This document shows, in pieces, positions 1 to 10,760 of a DNA stretch of 64,000 nucleotides. The DNA comes from Pyxicephalus adspersus (taxonomy: Eukaryota; Chordata; Amphibia; Anura; Pyxicephalidae). Under the pieces are notes generated by a model. The model ran no database searches. It was not told the origin of the DNA and saw only the letters and a list, made by a program, of their open reading frames with translations. Numbering within the stretch: the stretch's first letter is position 1; every line of letters starts with the position of its first letter. The translations under genes and the position numbers were made by a program. Location of the stretch: NCBI RefSeq assembly GCF_032062135.1, contig NC_092858.1, positions 124,635,692 to 124,699,691 on the forward strand. Reading direction: 5' to 3'.

Positions 1-2334
1 ACTAGAGATAAGTACAATGAGATTGATAGAGGTCACTGCTCCTTTAGCCCCATTGCAAATCAGTGCTCCTATATTTGTGCTCTGTACATATCATGTAAAG
101 CTATATGTTCCACATTTATTTTTCCTCTGAGCACAAACTTTTCTAACAATAAATATAATATTTTTGGAAAAAAATCCTAAACAATGAAAGATATGGATGG
201 CGCAGAAAAAGTTAAGTAGTGGAAAGTGACCAAACCAAGCCATGGCATGTAAATCAGAACCACCAATACTGACCTGTCCCCATTCCCTTGCAGGGCATCA
301 CCACCATCCCCTTGTTTTTTCTCTTCCTGTAGATGATCTTCAGCTATCTTGATTGGCTGGGATTGGATGACGTATCTTCAGTGTGTGCTCCATGCAGTGG
401 CAATCAAAACTGAAGCTGTGCATGCCCAGCTTATCTTTTTGATTATTGCAGAAAGGACATCATGTGTCCCATTTTTAATAATGACCTGCCTGATCATGGA
501 TTTTTAAAAGTGGAATCTTACTTTAGGTATAAGAACCAAGTCTAAATATTTAAATCCTGTTGATAATAAAGCCTAATAGGTCAAGATGGAATTTTGGATG
601 GAGTTGAATGAGTCAGGGCAGTGGTTCACCCCACCTGTCCCCATTTCTTCATAGCTTCTATACTAGATTTAGTTATAAATAGCTGAATGTGTAGAACAGC
701 TGCTTTGGTCTTACTGAAAATGTACAGTGCCCTATAACCCAAAGAACCTACACTGTATATAAAAACATCACTACAAATTGTTTCAATATACATGTCTGCA
801 CCCTGGTATGGATATCACGATTGTAAGCATGCAACAAGCTGAAAATGTATGCATTTAAAGCATACCTTAACTCAGAAATTTCACTTCACATAAAAGGGTA
901 GACATTCCTTTAACGTAAAAGAAAAAATTATTAAAAAAAAAGGATGCAACATCGCCCCTATTTTTTGAGAATGAATGGGAGTGCAACGTCAGGCATCCCA
1001 GGAGGCTCTTGGGTGCTCCTTCATTCGCTTAAACAGAAACCCGATATCACACCTGGGACGTAGGATGAAGAACCAGGAAGAAGAACAGAAGATAGCGACG
1101 CCCGGAGCGCTGGCTCCGGGACAAATGTCGGGACGACACAGGACCTGATGCTGGACACCCCTGGATCAATCGGATTGCACAGTGGGATTAAAGGTAAGTG
1201 TATTTTTATTTTTTTTGCCGTTTTCAGTTTAGTTTATTTTTTAAGTTAGGACTACTTTACTTATTCCTTTATTTCCATCTTTGATCCATATTGAAGTCCA
1301 AAGTACACACAAGCAGTTTTTATTCTCTGTTATGTAAATATTCATGTAAAAATGCTGCTATGTGTTTTAACTTCTTTTATTTGCTCCCCTTTGGTTTGTA
1401 AAATGTAATTGAAAGAGTTTTATTGTTTTGAAGGAGCAAAAAAAAAATGTCTCGCTAAAGATCTAAATATAAATGATGACATGTCATCCTAGAACAGGAA
1501 TTATTTTGGTGGCAGGATCACTAAGAGAACATTGTCTAAACATTACAGTAATGTTGTAAACATTGCAAATTGGTTTTATACGTCATAAAAATAGATAGAT
1601 TTGGAAATATAAAACATACAATTGATTTTTTGGGATCAGTACATAACCATTGCAATTTGATGCTAGAAAATGTTTTTCACACTAATATTCTTTTTTTTTA
1701 TAAACTTGTGAAAATAGTGTAAATGATTGTAGTACCTCTGTATGACACAAGATGGCACCATAGAATCACATCCTAAATATACAAGGTATCACTAAAAAAA
1801 AATATTTATGCATTTATTTCTCTCTTGTTTAAGGTTTACAAAGAGGGATACGCTAAATGTAAATCTGTTCTTCCTTTACATTTAAAAAAAATAAAGGTCC
1901 TACCTAAATGCATTTATCACTGGATGTCAGAAAAGTGTCTTTGACCTACCTCCGATTTAGTTTCACTGTATTACTTATGTCTATCCTTTTCTAAATTAAT
2001 TTCAAGAGCAAGAGCCACGACCTATCATTCTCTTGTATGTTGGCTACTAAGGGTACTCTCAATGGACAGGACAAAGACAGCTAGTGAAACTTGTCCTGCG
2101 CCTTAATGACAAAAAAAAAAATGGGGTTCGGAGGAGGCCTTGCTGGCTAACAAAGGCACTAACAAGTACAACTTGTACTAAGTTTGCTAGGCATTTTTTG
2201 TATCTCAATATTTATTAATATATATATATATATTAGTAAAACAAAAATGGTCATTGTGCTGCATTCTACTCTACCCTTCAGCTTATTGTCCAGAGTTCTC
2301 TGTGCTCAGGTTGCCGTTACATTATCCCCTACAA
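1..2334. other. Intergenic AT-rich DNA, no gene seen
   Basis: I find no credible exon here; open frames are short and unlike any family I know. The only notable part is a CpG-richer block at about 1020-1200. It contains a short hairpin (8-bp arms at 1101-1108 and 1113-1120) and is followed by a donor-like GTAAGT near 1193. A (TA)n run lies at about 2218-2233. The block could be an old repeat or a promoter/exon-like sequence; I cannot tell which. Confidence 0.5.
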
Positions 2335-2803
2335 CAAATGTAGGCAAACTCCGGATGCGGCCTAGTCAGTATTCCAGCCCGGCCTAACGCCCCCTAGTTA
2401 TTTATTGTTGGATCGGGCCTAATTCAAATGTTGCATTATCACGAGTTCCCGCGATATCATGGAGTTCCCACACAGTAACCCCAATTACTATGCCTATAGA
2501 GCAAAAGCAATGCGCAAAGTCATGTCTTCAACTTCCGAATGGACTGACAAATTGTTCTTTGTCCACCGGGACAACAAAGTCCTGTGTGCAACGACACCAA
2601 CATCACTTTTAAGCGGTCGAATCTCATGGGGCACTCACAAAGGTACAGAGACTACACCGCAGATGAGTGGAAGACTGAGGTTGCTCGCTTGCAGTCACGG
2701 TTGGAAGAAACTTTTGGACACCTTGTTTATTCTGTATTCTGCCTAGTGTGCCTTCTTGGCCTCCTAAAATAGCATTATAGTCCAAAAAGTTTGCTGACCC
2801 CTG
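2335..2803. mobile_element. hAT-like element with BED zinc-finger remnant
   Basis: The ends are related inverted repeats: the left reads CAAATGTAGGCAAACTCC, and the right, reverse-complemented, reads CAGGGGTCAGCAAACTTT. The flanks are CCCTACAA and TCCTACAA, an 8-bp target duplication with one mismatch, as expected for hAT transposons. Inside, on the + strand across at least one frameshift near 2580, are a W-T-D-K-L-F-F-V-like stretch, then C-x-x-x followed by K-R-S-N-L-M-G-H, then an E-W-K helix. This resembles the N-terminal BED zinc finger of hAT transposases of the GTF2IRD2/ZBED type. It is a truncated, non-coding relic. Confidence 0.7.
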
Positions 2804-4583
2804 TCCTACAATGTTTTAATGGTAGCCCTGGATTGTAGGTGAGGACACAGAAACTCCAGTTTTTAGGCATTTTAAGTTCAGCTTTAATGGCATAGAAGTA
2901 GAGGAACTGAAGGAGGTGAAAGAAAGCTAAAGTGAAAGTTTCTGCAAAATCAGATGTGTGTTCGTTCACAGCTCATTTTTTAGTTCTGCCTACCACTGAT
3001 GGTAACTTTGTGATTTTCTTTATACAAGTTTGATTTACAGGACATCCATTTAAACTATCCTCATATATAAAAATAGGCCTCTCTAGATGTTTCTGCATAT
3101 TTTTTGCAAGTGTTGTCCTGTAGTTCCATTTTAAATGCATGTATACTATGTGTTGGGGTAATGCATGTGTTTTACCACGTTATTGCAATGTGATAGTGTG
3201 AATGGGCCCTCATAAATGCTCTGTTTCTACGTAACAATAAACCCTAAATCCCTTCAACTTCCTCCTCACCTCCTGTATTGTGTTTTGCTATCATTTACTC
3301 CTGTATCCTCCACTGTATCCCCACCTACTGACACAGACAACTGCACCTTTCCAGAACATTATACAGGTACATGTATATCATTAGGTAAGTGTGATAAACA
3401 CCTATTTATTTTATTATTGCACCTCAATGTTAGAAGTTGTTAAAGCTCAGATGTCAGATAGCACATTTTGCACTGACCACAACTTTAAGGAGGTATTTTA
3501 TTAAAAACCACCAATGTAATGTGGAATTTGAATTAAATTAAATGAGATTTCACAAGTATTGACTGTTTTGCCTTTTATGCTGTGCTTTATATTACATACT
3601 GCAGGCTAAAGGTCTCTGTGAGAGGTAATAAATGTTGCATGGATATCTAATTTGTACAATGTGCTATACACCCATACCTATACACTTATGCACAGAAGCA
3701 CTACCACCACTACAGACCTGCACACACCTTCTATGTTATACAGTAGATTGTGGTGCTCAGTACATTTACCCCAGTACAACTGTGAACTGGGTAAGGTACA
3801 CTACAAGGTAGCTAGCATAGAAAAAGGAATAATATAAATTCATTCCTGCACCTGAAACTTTTAAACCTTTAAAGTTTATATAAATCAGCACACCATTATT
3901 ATCCTGCAGTGCACCATGGGTGCCACTATAAATCCCTTGCAATCTTTTTTACCAACATAATTATTGTATATATACAACATTCAGATAAAGAAAATCATTA
4001 TTTTATCCTTTTTTACTAACTTCCATACTTAAAATACTCACATAGCTATACTCACATTATATGGATAACTCTGATAAATGTTTAATTGTGTGCTCATTTC
4101 AAAATATTAAATACATTTTTTTAAAGCAATTAGTGTTAGTACATGATTCTTACTTGGTAAGAATACTACTTACTACTTACTTCTTACTAGGTTTTAGGTA
4201 ATTGTAATCCATTTTAGAACCAAAAATGTGTCAATAGGCCTTTGTTTACTTCAAGAAGGTTTTGCTTTCTCATACAGGTCTATGGGAATGCAAAACCTGC
4301 GTGAAGCTGGTCAAATACTGTCCAGAAGGAGGCCAACTAAAGGTCAGATTAACCTGTCAATTAATTCTAAATGGTCTCTCAGGTGTCTCAAACTGATGCC
4401 ATTGACAAAGGCAAACAAGGAGAGCCATATAGGCCAATTAACTGTGCTGCACATGGGATGGTATTGAATATTCTGACAGGGGAAAGTAGCAAAAAGATAT
4501 CTCAAATTTACTGCTGCTTCTTCACTGTCCAGTCATAGACTGGGCCAAGAGGTGATCTTTTCATCAAACTAGGTCTGCTGCTG
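2804..4583. other. Intergenic DNA, no gene seen
   Basis: This stretch is AT-rich, and its open frames are short and unlike known proteins. The segment around 3140-3215 has the look of an old miniature element end, but no second end was found. No RNA gene or regulatory signal could be supported. Confidence 0.4.
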
Positions 4584-4835
4584 AGTAAAGCTATGTACAT
4601 ACACAAGATTAGAATAGCTTGTGGTCCCCCAACATCATTCATAAATCTGTCCTGTCCGCTCAATGAACAACCGATCAGGAATGACTGTTGTACTTTGCTA
4701 TCTAGAGTGAAGTTGGATGCCACCTGCTCATTCTCCCCTCTCGAAAGAACAGAACCTTGATGTGTGTATCGCACTTTTTGATTCTCCTGACGCTGGAAAC
4801 AATCATCAAAGATCATTTCCAGAGACAGAAATCTG
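4584..4835. repeat. Partial Harbinger-like miniature element
   Basis: It begins TAAAGCTATGTACATACAC, close to the TAA plus GGCTATGTACACA end of the better preserved element at 35321-35622. It also shares internal wording with the copies at 24628 and 35321. The far end is degraded, so the boundary is approximate. Confidence 0.45.
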
Positions 4836-5317
4836 AAATCTGTACAGAGCTTTATTTATATCTCATATCTGACTGGAACAAAAATCTATTCCAGTTTACA
4901 TAAAAAGACTATTTAGTTGTTTGAAATTCAGCTTTCAGCTATACTTACTTACTTTTACTATGTTGCAATATTAAATTGGGCAATACCTTCTAAAATCAAC
5001 ATATACTAAGGGACACTTTGATGTTATACTGGTTAGCTAGTTTCCTGTTATATTGCAAACTTTGGGACAAGACTGTTTTGAGTAAATAAAAGCCACGCCT
5101 TAAAAATGAGTGTAAAAAAGCAAAACAACAAAACTATACAATATGACGATAGGACAATGCTTTACAAACCTCACCAGTTTAAAGTTAATCATGAATAATG
5201 AACCCATAAACTAATACTATAAGTCAGGTGCGTGTATTGATACGCATGATTACATATCTGTATGAAGGCAAGGATGTCGGTCCTCTTAACTTTTTTATTT
5301 TCATGTATATATTAAAA

Positions 5318-5323
5318 AAAAAA

Positions 5324-5357
<34 letters not shown>
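5318..5357. repeat. (TA)n microsatellite
   Basis: A poly-A run leads into an uninterrupted TA dinucleotide tract. It is a simple low-complexity repeat with no other signal. Confidence 0.9.
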
Positions 5358-5358
<1 letters not shown>

Positions 5359-5679
5359 GGTTTTGAACAAATGGTTCAATAGTGTCGATTAATTGAGACA
5401 GATCTGTTCGCACCTGTGGCACGTACTAATATTCCTGTATATTCTGTCACCAAGCAGTAGAAATATTCCCACTGGCCACAGAAGACCAAGTATCATTTAT
5501 CCAGGGAACATTTCTAGAAGCTCAAACCAAAATAGCTTTCTAAAATGGATAAAGGGAGTAATGTCTTTTGTCTCTGCTCTGCATTTTAGATTAGTGATGG
5601 GAAAGCTAATCTAAATATTCAGTAGTCCTTTAATTAGAAGGTAGTTTACGTGGCAAAATGCTCTGCCTTTCTTATGATG

Positions 5680-6300
5680 GTGTTACATAGTTACATTGTT
5701 ACATAGTAAGTCATGATGAAAAAAGACATAAGTCCATCAAGTTCAACCACTAGGGAAATAAACATATCCCAGATATAAAACCCTATAGAACATAGTTGGT
5801 CCAGAGGAAGGCAAAAANNNNNNNNNNNNNNNNNNNNNNNNNNNNNNNNNNNNNNNNNNNNNNNNNNNNNNNNNNNNNNNNNNNNNNNNNNNNNNNNNNN
5901 NNNNNNNNNNNNNNNNNNNNNNNNNNNNNNNNNNNNNNNNNNNNNNNNNNNNNNNNNNNNNNNNNNNNNNNNNNNNNNNNNNNNNNNNNNNNNNNNNNNN
6001 NNNNNNNNNNNNNNNNNNNNNNNNNNNNNNNNNNNNNNNNNNNNNNNNNNNNNNNNNNNNNNNNNNNNNNNNNNNNNNNNNNNNNNNNNNNNNNNNNNNN
6101 NNNNNNNNNNNNNNNNNNNNNNNNNNNNNNNNNNNNNNNNNNNNNNNNNNNNNNNNNNNNNNNNNNNNNNNNNNNNNNNNNNNNNNNGTATACAGAGTGA
6201 TCATATCCCCCCTTAAACATCTCTGCTCAAGGGAGAATAGGTTCAGTTCAGCTAATCTCTCCTCATAGCTGAGCTCCTCCATTCCTTTTATTAGTTTAGT
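5680..6300 (-). mobile_element. CR1-type LINE fragment, interrupted by assembly gap
   Basis: Read on the - strand, 6188-6282 encodes [20 protein letters not shown] followed by R-C-L-R-G-D-M-I, the hallmark C-terminal block of CR1 ORF2. The + side, 5690-5817, matches the 3' end of a second copy at 26195-26872 almost base for base. The middle is a run of N (5818-6187). The copy is a 5'-truncated, non-functional remnant typical of CR1 retrotransposition. Confidence 0.8.
5818..6187. other. Assembly gap (370 N)
   Basis: This is unknown sequence inside the CR1 copy. The matching interval in the CR1 copy at 26.3-26.7 kb is about 353 bases, close to the N count, so the gap probably holds only the missing middle of the repeat. 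Confidence 0.98.
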
Positions 6301-6871
6301 GTGGTTTGTTTTAGTTAGCTTCTGATATAAATCTTTGGGAGATATGCCAAGTTTATGAGGTATGACAATGTATTTGCTTTAGTTATATATTTTCCAGGTT
6401 CATTTGAAGCAATAAGTTACTAATGTTAAGTAAAAGGTCTTAAGTTTTTTCTAGTGCTGAAAACATTCTGGGGGTCCAATAACATTGACTGTACCATATG
6501 AGAATATTTTATCATACATGAATTCCTAATATATACATAAACATTTATCCAGAGCATGAATTCTGATGACTTTAAATAATCTTTTTGTCATGAAATTGAT
6601 GGTAACAGTCGATTTATCAAATAAAAATCAAAAACCTGTGTTTTAAAAATTATAATATCAAAACATATTTGTGCTGGCTAATTACAAAGCATAATATGTT
6701 TTTGTAAATAATATGCTTTACACATGAACAGAATTTAATTTTTAGTGTTGACAATTCAAATGTTCCTTTATCACAAAACAATGTCAGAACAAGCAGGTGT
6801 TGTCACATATTTACATATTAACAAAGACTAGACTAGCTATACTTCTGCTCCCTGCAAAATCATGTGTAGAT

Positions 6872-7180
6872 CAACTGATTTCAACCAGGATTCTATGGAA
6901 CCCCAGGATTTCTTCATAGGCTGCTGGGGTTCAACAAACTGTGGTTCATTAATCTCCTATATGATGATAGTTCTAGGGCCAACACCATCTGGTAGAGCCA
7001 GTTTCATGACACTAAGGATCTTTTCAGCAGTCTATGAGAGTGGTATTCAAGCCAACACTGTAAAAATTATCTTTTTGCTTGATGGCTATGGGAGTTTTTT
7101 CACCAAGTACCTTGAAATAATTGGTTTTATTAGTGGTTCCCTGAGACTCAATAAATAGCAGGGGTTCTCCAAAACTTGAA
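6872..7180. repeat. Old hAT-like dispersed repeat
   Basis: It starts CAACTGATTTCAACCAGG and continues with a GGAACCCCAGG-type block. This resembles the CAGTGGTTCTCAACCAGGG ends of Charlie-like hAT elements and the related copies at 17263 and 47307. Both ends are eroded and no target duplication is visible. Confidence 0.4.
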
Positions 7181-7369
7181 ATTTATAATAAAGGGTCATT
7201 GGGGTTAAAAGGATTTAGACTGTAGACTAAGGGTCTATACAGACTTTAGAGTTTCCGTATCTAAGAATTATTTGTGATCATCTCATGTGAAGATATGGAG
7301 TTAGTACAGCTGTTCCACAAAATCTTTTAGCAACCCATCATGCTGAATAACTGAGCAACTGATACTTAC

Positions 7370-7526
7370 TACTATTTCTGTTTACTATTTGAGGACGTCC
7401 CTTTACCCTCTGAATTGAACATTGCAGATCTGTCTGACCAGTACTAATTTGTTCCCACTGTTGCTCATTATGATCGTTTCCACTGACAATTATTAAGCGC
7501 GGTTCCTGGACATTAAATATCAACAG
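7370..7526 (-). CDS. Candidate exon of an unrecognised gene
   Basis: On the - strand a 157-base open segment is bounded by an acceptor (TATATTTACAG) and a strong donor (GTAAGTATC). It reads in phase 0 for 52 codons plus one base and includes the stretch EPRLIIVSGNDHNEQQWEQI. I do not recognise the protein. The reading is open, not of low complexity, and its phase is compatible with the candidate exon at 10577. Chance splice-like signals in AT-rich DNA are common, so this remains a weak prediction. Confidence 0.27.
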
Positions 7527-8425
7527 CTGTAAATATATTTGTCTTTCTATGGATGTGTTTATTTGTATCATTTCAGTTTATTTTTTATACAATTTTCCTG
7601 TCTAAGTCAAAGCAATTGAATTACAGGTACAATCAATTTTAATAGTTAAATCTCATCTGTAGTAACAGTGGAACATAAATAATAATTTATTGCAGTGGAA
7701 GATCTTGCATCAGAGAATTACACAGCTTGAAGCTTATGACAAACCGTTGTAATAGCCTCCCCAGGGTAGCTGATATCGAAACATGGCAGTAGCAGATATT
7801 TTCATTATATTTCACATTACTATGAGTAACACAGCTTGTCGGATACGCAGTATTACACTGAAATATACTGAAATATTTCCAAGAGAGCACTAAACACTAA
7901 ACACATTTATGTTATGGCATATAAATGCAATCAACCCTAGGTTATGGTTGCTTTGCCAAAATTTGATCTCTGTGGAGTAAATTGAATCCTAAGTTGGATA
8001 CACGTTTTACTTCTGATCTGATAAAATTATCAGATCCAGACTGAATCAGAACTAATATGTGCTTCCATTTGATCTCACTAACAAATTTTTCCCTCCTGAA
8101 TGTTGCACAGTGTTTGTGCAGTGTTTTGAGGCAAGTGTCGGAAAGTCAATCTGATCAGATGGTTGAGTCCAAAATTGTCAGCCATTATACTCAGCCTTGA
8201 TCATTTTATTGTATCCATCTTAACTTTATAATCTAGTAAAAGCCTTGTGTATAAAACAAGGGCAGAAATGGTGGACTCTCCATAGATACTGAAAGAGCAA
8301 CAAAAATCTAGCATGGGTTTCAACACTTCCCCACTCTATTCAAAATGTTTTACAAATGCTTACATAAATATTTCTAAAATACCTTTTCTTTCTGAAAAAT
8401 TAGGAATTTCAACAAGGCTCTAGAC

Positions 8426-8904
8426 CAGGGGTGTCAAACTCTTGCCCACAACATCCTTTTTTTTTTTTGGCCCCCAAAGAAATCCTAAATATGAACTGCA
8501 TCTGGCCCACCGCTGCATTGAAATAGTGCAGCTAATACTATTCCCGGCATCACTCGCGTCTATAGACCAGCGGCCTCTCTGCCTATGCGTGGCACCGTAT
8601 TGGACTGTTTTATAGACACAAATAATGCTGGGATGTGTAGTAGCGGCATCTGTCGCGTCTATAGACCAGCAGCCTCTCTGCCTATGTGTGACCCCGCGTT
8701 GGAATGTTTTATAGACGCAGGGAATTGTAGTAGCGCTGCTATTTCAGTGTAGAGGGAGTTCCAGCCACTCATAACATTAAGCCCCGCATTGGACTGTCTT
8801 CTTGAAGCAGGAAATTATAGTAGCGGTGCTATTTCAGTTTTAAGTTTGGCCCGCGACTAAGTTTAAATTTTTGCCCACTGAGTTTGACCAATTTTTGCCC
8901 CCTG
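8426..8904. mobile_element. hAT-like non-autonomous element with internal tandem repeat
   Basis: The left end is CAGGGGTGTCAAACTC and the right side carries GAGTTTGACC and CCCCCTG. The element is flanked by CTCTAGAC and CTGTAGAC, an 8-bp target duplication with one mismatch. The interior holds two tandem units about 99 bases apart, each starting GCGTCTATAGACCAGC (8556 and 8655), and a third partial unit. There is no transposase frame. The interior is more CpG-rich than its surroundings. Confidence 0.75.
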
Positions 8905-9418
8905 CTGTAGACCAATCAGATTTTCCACTTGCCTTTGGTGTCATACCCACAGCAAGGTTTTTGGTTAATTAATTTTTCCCTACTTACTCAATCTAAAGGG
9001 TGTTTATAAATCAGGAATTCAGTTCATTCCATAAGTGTGTTCTCTGACAATTAACATCTACTGAGTCTGGCTTTACAGCACATGGCTTAATCATTTACAG
9101 CTATTACAAGTAAACAAGTTCAAGAACTGTCAAATAGATACATTATATAATCCGGAGAACAGGTTATAAAGCGCATGCTTCTACTTTTATATCTGTGGTT
9201 TTAGTATATGAGCCTATTCAATTTAACACACTGCCAGGCATGACAGAGAAGTCACACCAGGTGACCATTTAAAGCAGCCCCAGCAATTTTATAATTTTAT
9301 GCCAAGTTTGTGTAACTTGTTTTTGTGCAGAAAAATACACATGAAATAAAAAATGAATTATTATATACTAAAAATTGTCACTGAACAAGTAAACACATTA
9401 AGATAATAATACACATTA

Positions 9419-9594
9419 GGCCTGATTTATTAAAGCTCTCCAAAGCTAAGACAAACGTTCATCAGTGAAGCTAGATGATCCAGCAAACCTGGAATGGATT
9501 TCTTAAAAGTCATTTGCTTTGCTGGTTCATCCAGGTTCACTGATGAAAGTGCATCCCCTCCAGCCTTGGGGAGCTTTAATAAATCAAGCCCATT
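9419..9594. repeat. Foldback miniature element (GGCYTGATTTATTAAAGC ends)
   Basis: The two ends are inverted copies: GCCTGATTTATTAAAGCTC on the left and, reverse-complemented, GGCTTGATTTATTAAAGCTC on the right. The inner parts also pair (ATCAGTGAA near the left arm, TTCACTGATGAA near the right arm), so the whole element can fold on itself. A second copy lies in ETV7 intron sequence at 61958-62097. No coding capacity. Confidence 0.75.
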
Positions 9595-10570
9595 GTTTTG
9601 ATAGTGGTCCATTGCCTGCAATATACCTTTTAAAAACCTTGTTTTACCACGTTTTTATCTGTTTGTCTAAAGTCTTGCTAAAGTAAAAACACCAAAAACA
9701 GAATTAAATTTGGAAAACAAAACTGACGTTTTGTCAGAATGACAGCAGGGTTTGGGACAATTTAACTACAGCACACATACAAAAGCAATTGTCCAAAACA
9801 ACAAGAAGCTAGACCTAGAAGAATATGGCAGTGTGGTAACAGTGAGCAAGTGGAAAGCTGCAAGTAGCAAGTAGCTTCAAATTGGGTAAAGCTTAACCGG
9901 CCAATACCCTTCTGGGTCTAACCATAAATTGGCTGCTATTACATATTTCATAAAAGATGTACCGGTAATTGGAACACAAATATGTTTAAAGGGTATGTCC
10001 AGCGAAAGCTTTTTTTTTCCAGTTTTACATCGGTTAAGCATAGTTCTAAATTGTCCTTGATGCTACCTGATAGTAAAAAAAAAAAAAAAAATGTCTATAT
10101 ACAGTATACTTTTTATTATGCACTATGGTGACATCTGGAACACAATCAAGCCATAACCATCATTCAGAACAGATACTAAGAAAGACAAAACCAATATGTA
10201 ATGATTTCTGATATGACTTCATAAAATATTACCTTATTTCTGACATGGATGAGTTAAGTAGAATGAATATGAAAGGAAGAAAGGGTCTGTAGTAACATGT
10301 TTTTGGTTTCTATAGACCCCTGGGCAAGATCTATATATTCTTGGACCCCACCTGACCCCGCTACTAAAAACTTAGAACGATTATTAGTTAAGCTAATACT
10401 TTGTTTAAAGAAATAAGCCATTTTTTCTTTATGTTTTATGATTTACCAGCATAACAAAAGTAAACACAGGTAACGCAAATGTGATTTTACATTATCAAAG
10501 TGAATACAGAAAGAAAAACGTGTTTTAAACTATAAAAAAGGATTAAAGAATCTGTATTAAGCCGTGTTTA
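9595..10570. other. Intergenic DNA, no gene seen
   Basis: No exon, RNA gene or identifiable repeat could be supported. A poly-A run lies near 10077-10091. Confidence 0.4.
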
Positions 10571-10576
10571 CCTTAC

Positions 10577-10760
10577 CTGGGAGAATTCCAGAAGGTTATA
10601 TGTTTTCAGCCACAGCTCGCCAGGAAGTTTATTGCTTTGTAACGCAGTTAAATTACTTCTTACTTCCGGGTGTGACACTGATTGTAGAGTTCTCTGACAC
10701 CCAAAACTGCCGAAGTATCTGCTGCTAAAACTCCCAACTATTGGTTTCTTGATTTGCGCG
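10577..10760 (-). CDS. Candidate 5' exon of a divergent gene
   Basis: On the - strand the sequence ends in a near-perfect donor, CAG|GTAAGG, at 10577/10576. One frame is open for about 60 codons before the donor and ends in LPGELWLKTYNLLEFSQ. No ATG is present in that frame, so it could be untranslated or start upstream. A CCGGAAGT site (ETS-type, complement of 10672-10679) sits inside, as often seen at TATA-less promoters. Known human organisation places SRSF3 divergent from STK38, but no SRSF3 coding sequence was recognised. Confidence 0.22.
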
